A model generated the notes under the pieces. It was not told where the DNA came from. It saw only the letters and a list, made by a program, of their open reading frames with translations, and searched no databases. This document shows, one piece after another, positions 56,122 to 64,000 of a stretch of 64,000 bases of DNA. The number at the start of each line of letters is the position of its first letter. The stretch's first letter is position 1. The stretch is from Methanobacteriota archaeon (GTDB taxonomy: Archaea > Thermoplasmatota > Poseidoniia > Poseidoniales > Thalassarchaeaceae), in the NCBI GenBank assembly GCA_016845365.1, contig JAERST010000001.1, forward strand, positions 1 to 64,000, written 5' to 3'. The position numbers were made by a program, and so were the translations under genes.

Positions 56122-56198
56122 AAATCCAACCAGAGGTTGGCAAAAGCGATGGTCTCTGGACTCAGCCTTGCGGGATTCAGGATTCAGCCGGCTCGAGT

Positions 56199-56729
56199 TC
56201 AGGCCTCAGCCTTGTCGAGCAGGTTCAGCCCGACGCCGAACGTGAAAGGAGCAACGCTAACAGCGAATACTCCAGGGTCGACCCAAGTATTGTTCTGAAC
56301 CGACCAAGCCAGATAGAACATGGCGCCACCAACAATTAGCCAGTCTGCGAAGGTCTTGCGAATCCCATCGCCGGTGGAGAAGAGTCCCGATAGGCAGTTC
56401 GGGCAATCACGAATAGCTGAGATTGCACCGCCCTCGGCGGCCTTATCCAGTCCAAGGTATCCAAGGCCGGCAACAGCAAGACCAAGAATTCCAAAGACGA
56501 TATCATCGATAACGATGGACACACCATCGTGAGCGACGTAGACATCACCGAGTGCACCATCGCTGAGGAATCCCAGCCAAAGTGCCTTGAATCCGGGCGA
56601 GTAAGCCCCGATTGCGATATTCACGATGGTGAGCAATAGCACCCATCCACCGAGCAGCAGCAGGGCAGTCGAAGCCGTGCGGCTCGGGCGGGTGAGGGCC
56701 GAGTACCAGTCATTGTCAGCGAGTGACAT
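56199..56729 (-). CDS. Small membrane protein, unknown function
   Basis: Four to five hydrophobic segments; CPNC in loop; MSLADNDWYSAL start avoids overlap with cdc6. Confidence 0.65.
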   Translation of the reverse strand: MSLADNDWYSALTRPSRTASTALLLLGGWVLLLTIVNIAIGAYSPGFKALWLGFLSDGALGDVYVAHDGVSIVIDDIVFGILGLAVAGLGYLGLDKAAEGGAISAIRDCPNCLSGLFSTGDGIRKTFADWLIVGGAMFYLAWSVQNNTWVDPGVFAVSVAPFTFGVGLNLLDKAEA

Positions 56730-56814
56730 CGAGTGCGGCGACCTGTGGACTCGGTTTAACCGTTGAGGCCCTGAAGGGCCTCTCTGAAAGCGACGTACAA
56801 ACCATGCAAGCGAC

Positions 56815-58053
56815 TCAGAGATGGCTTTGCAATCGGTAGCGGCATCGAGCCGCCTCAGCGATGAGCGGGTCAGCATCGCTCATCGTCGTCACAGCGTCGA
56901 CAGTCTTCGGAATCGCTGAGTTGACTTGCTTGCTGCGACCACCTCGACCCTTGCTCACGTTGCGAGCCATGATCATGCCGAGTGTGTCGAGTTCGTTGAG
57001 CAGGGTCGAGATACGGCGAGGTGTCAAAGGTTCGACATTGACGTTGAGACAAGCGTCGGAATAAGTTCGGTACACCTCGCCAGTCGAGATATTGCGCAAT
57101 CCATTGTCCTCGTTGATGCGGATTGCGAAGAGCACGAGCTTCTGGTGCAGTGGTAGAGTTTGCAGAACCGGCGTAACCTGGTCGTGCTCCAATTGCGACT
57201 GCGCCAAGCGGACGTGTCTTGGGTCGACCTTCGTCTGTGAACGCTGCTCCGCCTTTTGCACAGAAATTCGCAGAAGGTCGAGGGCGCGGCGCGCATCGCC
57301 GTGCTCTTGAGCAGCCAGCGCCGCGCACAATTGGATGACTCCATTCTCTAGAACATCCTCACGCAATCCCGTACCCGCTCGCGCGGTGAGGATGTCTGTA
57401 ATCTCGGTCGCACCGTATGGATGGAAGATGAGGTCTTCCTGACCGAGGCGACCGGAAACTCTCGGGTCGAGTAATTGAGTGAAATGCAAATCATTGCTAA
57501 TTCCAATAATACAGCAACGCGAGCGCTGCAGGATGGTATTCAGACTCGTCAAATTGTAGAGTAGATTGTCACCTGCGCGCTCGACAAGGTTGTCGATCTC
57601 GTCCAGCACGATGATGTGGACTCCACCAGCCCTATCCATCCTCTCGACCAAATGCTCGAGGACTCGATCGGTCGGCCATCCGGTGAACGGAATCGGAACA
57701 TCGCCCCGCTGAGCCAAGCGGCTCGCCAAAGTCTGAACCACGCGATAGCGCGTGTCGATTTGACGACAATTAATCTCGTACGTGCGCACGGACTTTCCGA
57801 GTTCCGCCCCCTTCTCACGAAGTTGGCCGAGGACGAATCTGGTAACCACCGTCTTGCCACTTCCGGGGACGCCGTAGAGTAGCATATTCGAGGGGATGTG
57901 CCCATTCAGAGCGTCGACCAAATTGCGAACTAGAGCCTCGACTTCGCGGTCGCGGTGAGGAAGAGTCGTCGGTTCGAAAGCGTGATCGAAGGCCTTTCTA
58001 TCCAAGAAGAGGGAGTCTTGTCCCAGAATCTTCTCGAAAATATTTCCCTCCAT
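56815..58053 (-). CDS. cdc6: Orc1/Cdc6 replication initiator
   Basis: HRDREVEALVRNLVDALNG, LLYGVPGSGKTVVTRFVL, VHIIVLDEIDNLVERAGDNLLYNLTSLN, C-terminal wHTH. Confidence 0.96.
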   Translation of the reverse strand: MEGNIFEKILGQDSLFLDRKAFDHAFEPTTLPHRDREVEALVRNLVDALNGHIPSNMLLYGVPGSGKTVVTRFVLGQLREKGAELGKSVRTYEINCRQIDTRYRVVQTLASRLAQRGDVPIPFTGWPTDRVLEHLVERMDRAGGVHIIVLDEIDNLVERAGDNLLYNLTSLNTILQRSRCCIIGISNDLHFTQLLDPRVSGRLGQEDLIFHPYGATEITDILTARAGTGLREDVLENGVIQLCAALAAQEHGDARRALDLLRISVQKAEQRSQTKVDPRHVRLAQSQLEHDQVTPVLQTLPLHQKLVLFAIRINEDNGLRNISTGEVYRTYSDACLNVNVEPLTPRRISTLLNELDTLGMIMARNVSKGRGGRSKQVNSAIPKTVDAVTTMSDADPLIAEAARCRYRLQSHL

Positions 58054-58400
58054 TTCTTATCACACAACCGTTGCCCATTCCATGTTCACTACCTCAACGA
58101 TGTCTCGATGTCATCGGCGGCGAACGCGGATTCTTTACGAAGGCGTTCAAGGTAATGAAAGTTCCCGGACTCATGTTGAAAGACTCGACATTTCACAAAG
58201 TTCGGTCATACATATTGATTGCTCTTTGTTAGGGTCGGAAACCGGAGGAAATAACAATTCAGCACAACGGTTTCCGAAAATTGAAATCGACGCGGTTTAT
58301 TTTTTTCACCGGCCTCAACTCGGCTCGCCGCGAGGTGAGGCCGGGACGGGCGGATTGAACTCGTTCCAGGCGCCCGATCCTAGCATGATTCAGTGAATCT
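58054..58400. other. Candidate replication origin region upstream of cdc6
   Basis: AT-rich gap; TCGGAAACCG (58235-58244) inverted to CGGTTTCCGA (58268-58277); ACAAAG/CTTTGT pair; CCGGCCTCA (58309-58317)/TGAGGCCGG (58336-58344). Confidence 0.55.
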
Positions 58401-58459
58401 AGTTGGCATTGTTTGGTGCTCGTCGAACTCACCTTATTTATAGAAGTTATTTTCCAACT

Positions 58460-59245
58460 CTATTTTTTAACAAGAGAAAAGCCACCACTCTCGTCGATGT
58501 GAATCTCATCTCCATCCTCGAGTTGAACGATATTATCCCCAAGTTCTGGCTTTGGGAATCCACCTGTTCCGGCTTCGCCATCAGCAAAGTTGTGTGTGAC
58601 CAGAACCAATGCATTTGGATGGCGTTCGGCGAGGGCAATTACTTGGTTTGGTGTGTGGTGATATGGGCTATTTACGAAATCGGGTATTCCCATTTCGACG
58701 AGGATCGCATCAGCGGAAGCGGCCCGAGACTCGATTGCTTCGCACGGTCCAGAGTCTCCACAATGCAGGAGTGTGAAGCCGCTCTCATAGGTCAGAAGAT
58801 ATCCATGTGGATCAGTTGCGGGGACGTGGCTGACTGGGAATCTCTCGAAGCTCCATCCCGTTCCTTCGAGAGAACCGGACTCGGATCCGTTCCAACCGAC
58901 GTCACCCTCGATGAATTCTCCAAGACTTCCAGGGAATCCTGTTTCGCACAGGCCGGTCAAAATCTCGGTTCCTCCCGGCCTGCAATGAATCGAGAGAGGA
59001 GATTCAGGCTTGACGACGTATTTGCGTTCAAGCATCAAGAATGGGAAGCCGAACATATGGTCGGCGTGCCAATGTGTGAACAGTAGATGCTCGATGTCAC
59101 CGGGATTGATGCCAGCGCGCCGCAACTGAGGCATCAATGTCGGCGGCGCGTCGACGAGGATCTTCTCATCGATACAAGCGAGCGCGTGCATCCGACCTGG
59201 AGGGGAATGAGCATTGCCCGTCCCGAGGAACTGCACGCGCGGCAC
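58460..59245 (-). CDS. Metallo-beta-lactamase-fold hydrolase (RNase Z-like)
   Basis: GTG start VPRVQFLGTGNAH; LLFTHWHADHMFG; LLHCGDSGPCEAIESRA; ORF start at 59473 would overlap the next gene. Confidence 0.85.
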   Translation of the reverse strand: MPRVQFLGTGNAHSPPGRMHALACIDEKILVDAPPTLMPQLRRAGINPGDIEHLLFTHWHADHMFGFPFLMLERKYVVKPESPLSIHCRPGGTEILTGLCETGFPGSLGEFIEGDVGWNGSESGSLEGTGWSFERFPVSHVPATDPHGYLLTYESGFTLLHCGDSGPCEAIESRAASADAILVEMGIPDFVNSPYHHTPNQVIALAERHPNALVLVTHNFADGEAGTGGFPKPELGDNIVQLEDGDEIHIDESGGFSLVKK

Positions 59246-59378
59246 GACCTGCGGATGAAGCCACCATGACTTGAGTCGTTCGGGTAAATCACTTTCACTT
59301 TCACGCCCGCTACGCGGGCGCACCCCCTCCCCCTTCTTTGATAAACGGGCTTCGGGTCGGCGGGTCGCTGGTGGCACG

Positions 59379-60656
59379 ATGTCCGATTGGAGTGCGAAGA
59401 ATCCGTACGCCTCGAAGCTGACCGAGAATTTCGTTCTCAACGGCGAAGGTTCGGGAAAAGAGACTCGCCACATCGTCTTCGACTTGGGTGATTCCGGACT
59501 GACCTACAAGGCTGGAGATGCCTTGGGCGTCATCCCACGCTGTCCTCCAGAACTCGTCGATGATTTGTTGGCGGCTGCCAACTTTTCGGGTGACGAGATC
59601 GTCGAGACTCACCTCGGCGCTGCCACGCTGAGGGAGGCGCTGACCAACCACCTCGAAATTCATCGAGTCTCCAAGAAGTGGATCGAGAACCTCGGCAACC
59701 GACTCTCCGGCGATTCGCCGGTCGAGATTCGGATTGCTCGCCGTCAGCGCGTCTCGACCGCTGACGGCGCACTACTCGTCGATTGGTCCGGCTCGGGTGA
59801 AGGCGAAGATGTCCCCGATGGATACGAGGAGATTGGAGCTGCTTGTGACCCTGCTCAGGCGCTGTGGAGCGATTTGACCGGCGATTCGGCTGCAATGGAA
59901 GATTACATGTGGTCGCGAGATTACATCGATGCTCTCGGTGATTTCGGCCACATCGGATTCACCGCTCAACAATTGGTCGATGGAATGGACCGGCTCAAGC
60001 CGCGACTCTACTCAATCGCCAGCAGTCCTGAGCATGAGCCGGGAACGGTTCACCTCACCGTGGGAATCGTTCGATATTCACACCACGGCCGTGACCGCAC
60101 CGGTCTTTGCACAGGATTCCTCTCAGACCGCTGCGGAGTCAACGACACAGAGATTGGCGTTTTCATGTCGCCGACTCGCTCATTCATTCTGCCAGAGGAC
60201 GGCGACACGGATTGCATCATGGTCGGTCCAGGCACCGGAATCGCGCCGTTCCGTGCCTTCCTTCAACAGCGAGATTTGAATGGCGACAAGGGTCGCAATT
60301 GGCTTTTCTTCGGTGACTGGACCGAGGCGGGCGAGTACTACTACCGCGAAGAGATGGACGATTGGAAGGAGCGTGGAGTCCTCGACCGCCACGACCTCGC
60401 TTGGAGCCGTGACGGAGCGGAGAAGGTCTACGTTCAGCACTTGATGCGCAAGAATGGTGAGGAGATTTGGAAGTGGCTCGACGGAGGAGGATACTTCTAC
60501 GTCTGCGGTGACAAGTCCCGCATGGCAAAAGACGTGCACCAAACGCTAATCGACATCTGCGAAGAGCACGGCGGAATGAGCGCAGATGAAGCCAAAGAAT
60601 TCGTTGAAGTTGGGATGATGAAGACCGACAAGCGATACCTACGAGACGTCTACTGA
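59379..60656 (+). CDS. Sulfite reductase flavoprotein-like FAD/NADP reductase (CysJ/BoxA-like, no flavodoxin domain)
   Basis: YKAGDALGVIPRCPPELVDDLL, RLKPRLYSIASSPEHEPGTVHLTVGIVRY, MVGPGTGIAPFRAFLQQR, FYVCGDKSRMAKDVHQTL. Confidence 0.93.
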   Translation: MSDWSAKNPYASKLTENFVLNGEGSGKETRHIVFDLGDSGLTYKAGDALGVIPRCPPELVDDLLAAANFSGDEIVETHLGAATLREALTNHLEIHRVSKKWIENLGNRLSGDSPVEIRIARRQRVSTADGALLVDWSGSGEGEDVPDGYEEIGAACDPAQALWSDLTGDSAAMEDYMWSRDYIDALGDFGHIGFTAQQLVDGMDRLKPRLYSIASSPEHEPGTVHLTVGIVRYSHHGRDRTGLCTGFLSDRCGVNDTEIGVFMSPTRSFILPEDGDTDCIMVGPGTGIAPFRAFLQQRDLNGDKGRNWLFFGDWTEAGEYYYREEMDDWKERGVLDRHDLAWSRDGAEKVYVQHLMRKNGEEIWKWLDGGGYFYVCGDKSRMAKDVHQTLIDICEEHGGMSADEAKEFVEVGMMKTDKRYLRDVY

Positions 60657-60671
60657 TCGTATCGTTGGATG

Positions 60672-60694
60672 CTTCGACCGCCTACGGCGGTCGC
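60672..60694. terminator. GC hairpin after 60656 stop
   Basis: GACCGCC-TAC-GGCGGTC type stem shortly after the stop. Confidence 0.4.
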
Positions 60695-60732
60695 CGAACT
60701 CTACATAGGATTCAGCCCTCAGGATATATTCG

Positions 60733-62070
60733 ATGTTCAGGCGAGTGCTGATTGCCAATCGGGGCGAAATCGCCCTTCGAATCCTGCGCTCGCTGCGCAG
60801 CCTCGGCATCGAGGCTGTGATGATTCACGGGCGAGAAGACCGCTTGACTACGCCCGTTCGTCTCGCCGATGAAGCGGTATTCATCTCACGAGACGACCCA
60901 CTCGCATCCTATCTCGACATCGAAGCGATTGTCGCTGCAGCCAAAGAGGTTGGAGCGGATGCGGTCCACCCTGGCTACGGCTTCCTAGCCGAGAACCCAA
61001 TTTTCGCTGAGCGCTTGGCCGAGGAAGGCATCACTTTCATCGGCCCGAGCCCAGAAGTCCTACGGGTTCTCGGCGACAAAATCACCGCTCGTGAATCGAT
61101 GTCAAGGGCCGGACTCCCCATCGCAAAAGGCTCGCCCGGCCCGATATCCGAGCCCGCCGAAGCCGCAGCAATCGCAGACGATATCGGCTTCCCAGTCATC
61201 ATCAAGGCTGCAGCAGGCGGAGGCGGTATCGGAATGCAAGTCGTCGATTCAGCAGATGAATTTGAGTCGGCGCTCAAGCTCTGCCAAGGCCGCGCCCTCT
61301 CAGCCTTCGGAGACGACCGAGTCTTCCTCGAGAAATTCATCGAGGGCGCTCAACACATCGAATTCCAAGTCCTCGGCGACGGCACAGATGCAGTCCACTT
61401 CGGCGAGAGATTCTGCTCAATCCAGCGCCGTCACCAAAAAATCCTCGAAGAAGGGCCGTGGCTCAGCGAAGAAGTTCGCGCCGAGATCGGCGCCAAGGTT
61501 GTCGCCGGAGCAAAAGCGGTCGGATACAAAGGGCTAGCAACCTTCGAATTCCTCCGCGACGCTCACGGCGAGTTCTACTTCCTCGAAGTCAACCCTCGCG
61601 TCCAAGTCGAGCACACGGTCACCGAGATGATTACCGGCTACGACCTAGTATCGCTCGGCATCAAAGTCGCGGCAGGCGAGAGCCTGCCGGTGGCCCAGCC
61701 TGACATCGCCATCTCGGGCCACGCAATTCAGGCCCGTCTCAACGCGGAGGACCCACGAAGTCTCGAGCCATCACCGGGGAGGTTGTGGGAGTGTCATTGG
61801 CCTGCGGGACCGGGGGTTCGAGTCGATACGCACGCGCACACGGGTTACGATATGCCACCCTCATTCGACTCACTGCTAGCCAAATTGATCGTCTGGGGTC
61901 GCGACCGAGAGGAAGCGATTCGCCGCCTCGATGCGGCACTTGGGGAGACCATGATTCTCGGCGTCGAGACCTTGATACCACTTCACCGGGCAATCCTCAC
62001 CGAGGAGGATTTCGGCAATCGAGATGTCACGATTCGCTATCTCGAGGAGCACCCGAATCTGTTGAAGTGA
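60733..62070 (+). CDS. accC: Biotin carboxylase (acetyl/propionyl-CoA carboxylase subunit)
   Basis: RVLIANRGEIALRILRSLRSLGIEAVMIHG, HPGYGFLAENPIFAE, FLEVNPRVQVEHTVTEMITGYDLV. Confidence 0.97.
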   Translation: MFRRVLIANRGEIALRILRSLRSLGIEAVMIHGREDRLTTPVRLADEAVFISRDDPLASYLDIEAIVAAAKEVGADAVHPGYGFLAENPIFAERLAEEGITFIGPSPEVLRVLGDKITARESMSRAGLPIAKGSPGPISEPAEAAAIADDIGFPVIIKAAAGGGGIGMQVVDSADEFESALKLCQGRALSAFGDDRVFLEKFIEGAQHIEFQVLGDGTDAVHFGERFCSIQRRHQKILEEGPWLSEEVRAEIGAKVVAGAKAVGYKGLATFEFLRDAHGEFYFLEVNPRVQVEHTVTEMITGYDLVSLGIKVAAGESLPVAQPDIAISGHAIQARLNAEDPRSLEPSPGRLWECHWPAGPGVRVDTHAHTGYDMPPSFDSLLAKLIVWGRDREEAIRRLDAALGETMILGVETLIPLHRAILTEEDFGNRDVTIRYLEEHPNLLK

Positions 62071-62079
62071 GTTGATAGA

Positions 62080-63045
62080 GTGGATTTGGTGATCGTCGGC
62101 TCGATTGGATACGACGATATTCAGACGCCGGCGGCGAGTGGTTCTGACCTGCTCGGAGGCGCTGCAGTCTACTCTGGGCTCGCCGCTTCTTTCCATCTTC
62201 GAACCATGGATGACGAACCGACAAGGGTTGGTTTGGTCGGAGTGGTTGGTGACGATTTTTCAGTTTACGACCAGATGGTTTTGGAGAAAGCTGGACTGAA
62301 TCTGGCGGGTGTTGTTCGAGCGGAGGGCGATACCTTCCGCTGGTCGGGCAAGTACACGGGAGCGATGGAAAATGTTGAGACTCTCGCGACCGAGGTGAAT
62401 GTCTTAGCCGACTTCAAACCTCAATTGCCCGATGTCTGGAATGACCCAGAGATTCTGTTTTGTGCGAGCACGCACCCTGCTACTCAGGTTGCCGTGCTCG
62501 ACCAGTGTCCAGGGGCGCAGTTGACCGTTCTAGACACGTTCATGTTGTGGATTGAGACCGAGTTTGAGACTCTTAGTGAGGCTATGCGCAAGGTGGACAT
62601 CGCCGTAATCAATGAGCAGGAAGCATGTGCAATCGCGGGTGACGAAATTCTTCCGCGCGCGATGAAATCGATAATGTCGGGCGCGGCCCTACACGGCGGT
62701 GAAGGTGCTGGTCCTGGGCCGCGCTGCTTGATTGTCAAGCGCGGAAGCGGTGGAGTTCTCGCGATGCTTCCGGGAGGTGCTCTCGCCTTGCCATCTTACC
62801 CGACTGACAAGATAGTCGATCCGACTGGTTGTGGGGATTCCTTCGCAGGTTCACTACTGGCATATCTCATTGGCCGCAAAGGTGTCCTCAATGATCTCGA
62901 GGCGATGCGAAATGCCCTCGTCCACGCTACGGTGACCTCCTCATTCACCCTTGGAGGGATAGGCGTCACAGGCATCGGTTCTCTCGAACGAGGGTCCTAT
63001 CACGCACGCGTAGACAGATACCGTCGAATTGTTGGCTTGACCTGA
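62080..63045 (+). CDS. PfkB-family carbohydrate kinase
   Basis: GGAAVYSGLAASF; VDPTGCGDSFAGSLLAYL. Confidence 0.92.
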   Translation: MDLVIVGSIGYDDIQTPAASGSDLLGGAAVYSGLAASFHLRTMDDEPTRVGLVGVVGDDFSVYDQMVLEKAGLNLAGVVRAEGDTFRWSGKYTGAMENVETLATEVNVLADFKPQLPDVWNDPEILFCASTHPATQVAVLDQCPGAQLTVLDTFMLWIETEFETLSEAMRKVDIAVINEQEACAIAGDEILPRAMKSIMSGAALHGGEGAGPGPRCLIVKRGSGGVLAMLPGGALALPSYPTDKIVDPTGCGDSFAGSLLAYLIGRKGVLNDLEAMRNALVHATVTSSFTLGGIGVTGIGSLERGSYHARVDRYRRIVGLT

Positions 63046-63124
63046 CTAGGTTAACCTGACCTGATTTGGCTCGTCCTGCTGTGTTCGTTCGAAGCCGTCC
63101 TCACACTCGAGAAGAGCGACCTGC

Positions 63125-64000
63125 TCAGTCGAGTTGACGAATTCCGGGTAGGCGACCATCTCCTTTCTGGGTCGTTGGTCGCAATTGAGCAAATCTCAGT
63201 TCATTCGACTCGGCGAGGATTCGCGGAGCGCGCTCCTCGCCGCGCGAGACGCGACTAACCACGGTGTCGAGCGCATCGCGAGCAGATGATGGTCCAGGTC
63301 TGTGGTTACCCTGCTGAACTTGGCCGACCATGTCCGCTTGGTGGTCCTGGTCGGAGCGAAGGCGGAGGTATTGGCTGGACCTGAATCGAGCCTCGCCAGA
63401 GTGAGCTGAACCATCAGCGTCTCCGTAAACTTCGGCATAATCCATCTGCCGTTCATTCTGTGCCGGACCGAGCAATGAAGACAGCCAGTTCTGCTTCTTG
63501 GGCCGGCCCACAGCACTACGGACACGTCCCTTATTCATGCTCGAAGCCATTCTTGAGACAGCAGGAAACTCGTCCTCGAATCGCTCAGAATCGGCCGCGG
63601 CCGCCTCGGTCGCGCGCGTTTGCAGCGCGCGAGTCTGGTGCTCAGCCTGCCACGCACCACGAGCCTTTGCAGTCTTGACCAGTCCAGGGCGGCACTCTTC
63701 TCGCACGGCGCTTTCGGTTGGTGTTGGCAATCCCCAGCCGCTATTTGCTGCCGGAGCTGGTGAGCCGTGGCGAGTTCGAGCCGACCGAATCATCTGCGAA
63801 CTTGAGGGCGGTCGGCTCGGTGATTGAACAGCGGGAGTTGAACTCGGGGCAGAGTAAGAACTCGGAGGAGAGTAGGAGGTCGGCGCGCCGAAATCATCGT
63901 CGAAGAGTGAGAAATCAGCCATCATCTCGGATTCGTTGCGGGAGGTCGCTGCCTCTGTAGCAGTGCCGTAGGAATTGGTTGGGGGGGCCGCCCCGTAGGA
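63125..64000 (-). CDS. Low-complexity hypothetical protein, truncated by window edge
   Basis: ORF track starts at Met 63925 but the frame stays open upstream (...SYGAAPPTNSYGTATEAATSRNESEMMADFS), so the gene probably continues beyond 64000. Confidence 0.55.
   Translation of the reverse strand, partial: SYGAAPPTNSYGTATEAATSRNESEMMADFSLFDDDFGAPTSYSPPSSYSAPSSTPAVQSPSRPPSSSQMIRSARTRHGSPAPAANSGWGLPTPTESAVREECRPGLVKTAKARGAWQAEHQTRALQTRATEAAAADSERFEDEFPAVSRMASSMNKGRVRSAVGRPKKQNWLSSLLGPAQNERQMDYAEVYGDADGSAHSGEARFRSSQYLRLRSDQDHQADMVGQVQQGNHRPGPSSARDALDTVVSRVSRGEERAPRILAESNELRFAQLRPTTQKGDGRLPGIRQLD

Noticed and set aside
58403-59086. 227-aa plus ORF
   Set aside because: Antisense to the well-supported metallo-beta-lactamase gene 58460-59245.

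Overview
Gene-dense archaeal chromosome segment with about 57 credible protein genes and one tRNA-Gly(GCC). Gene content (thermosome, Orc1/Cdc6, Bud32, archaeal PPAT/DUF359, HTH_10 regulator, geranylgeranyl-reductase-like protein, together with bacterial-type DnaK, biotin carboxylase, fatty-acid/aryl-CoA enzymes and an aa3-type oxidase) suggests a marine Thermoplasmatota/Poseidoniales (Marine Group II)-like euryarchaeon; this lineage is an inference. No CRISPR array, rRNA operon or intact IS element was seen. Strongest observations: (1) a respiratory block at about 33.8-43.9 kb containing a lipoprotein that fuses an N2OR/COX2-type CuA domain to a cytochrome d1 (NirS-like) propeller, and a COX1 with an N-terminal CxCH choice-of-anchor-V-like domain and a Cys-rich C-terminal tail; (2) a shared palindrome CCGAAC-NN-GTTCGG 35-48 nt upstream of about six genes in that block, suggesting a regulon; (3) an Mrp/Nbp35 ATPase whose Fe-S CxxC segment is replaced by an Ig-like segment; (4) a BoxB-like aryl-CoA epoxidase with a nearby beta-oxidation/ALDH gene set; (5) an about 210-bp repeat that fills two convergent gene gaps in inverted orientation; (6) a candidate RNase P-like structured RNA at about 54.75-55.08 kb; (7) a candidate replication origin beside orc1/cdc6. 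All family calls come from reading motifs by eye; no searches were run.
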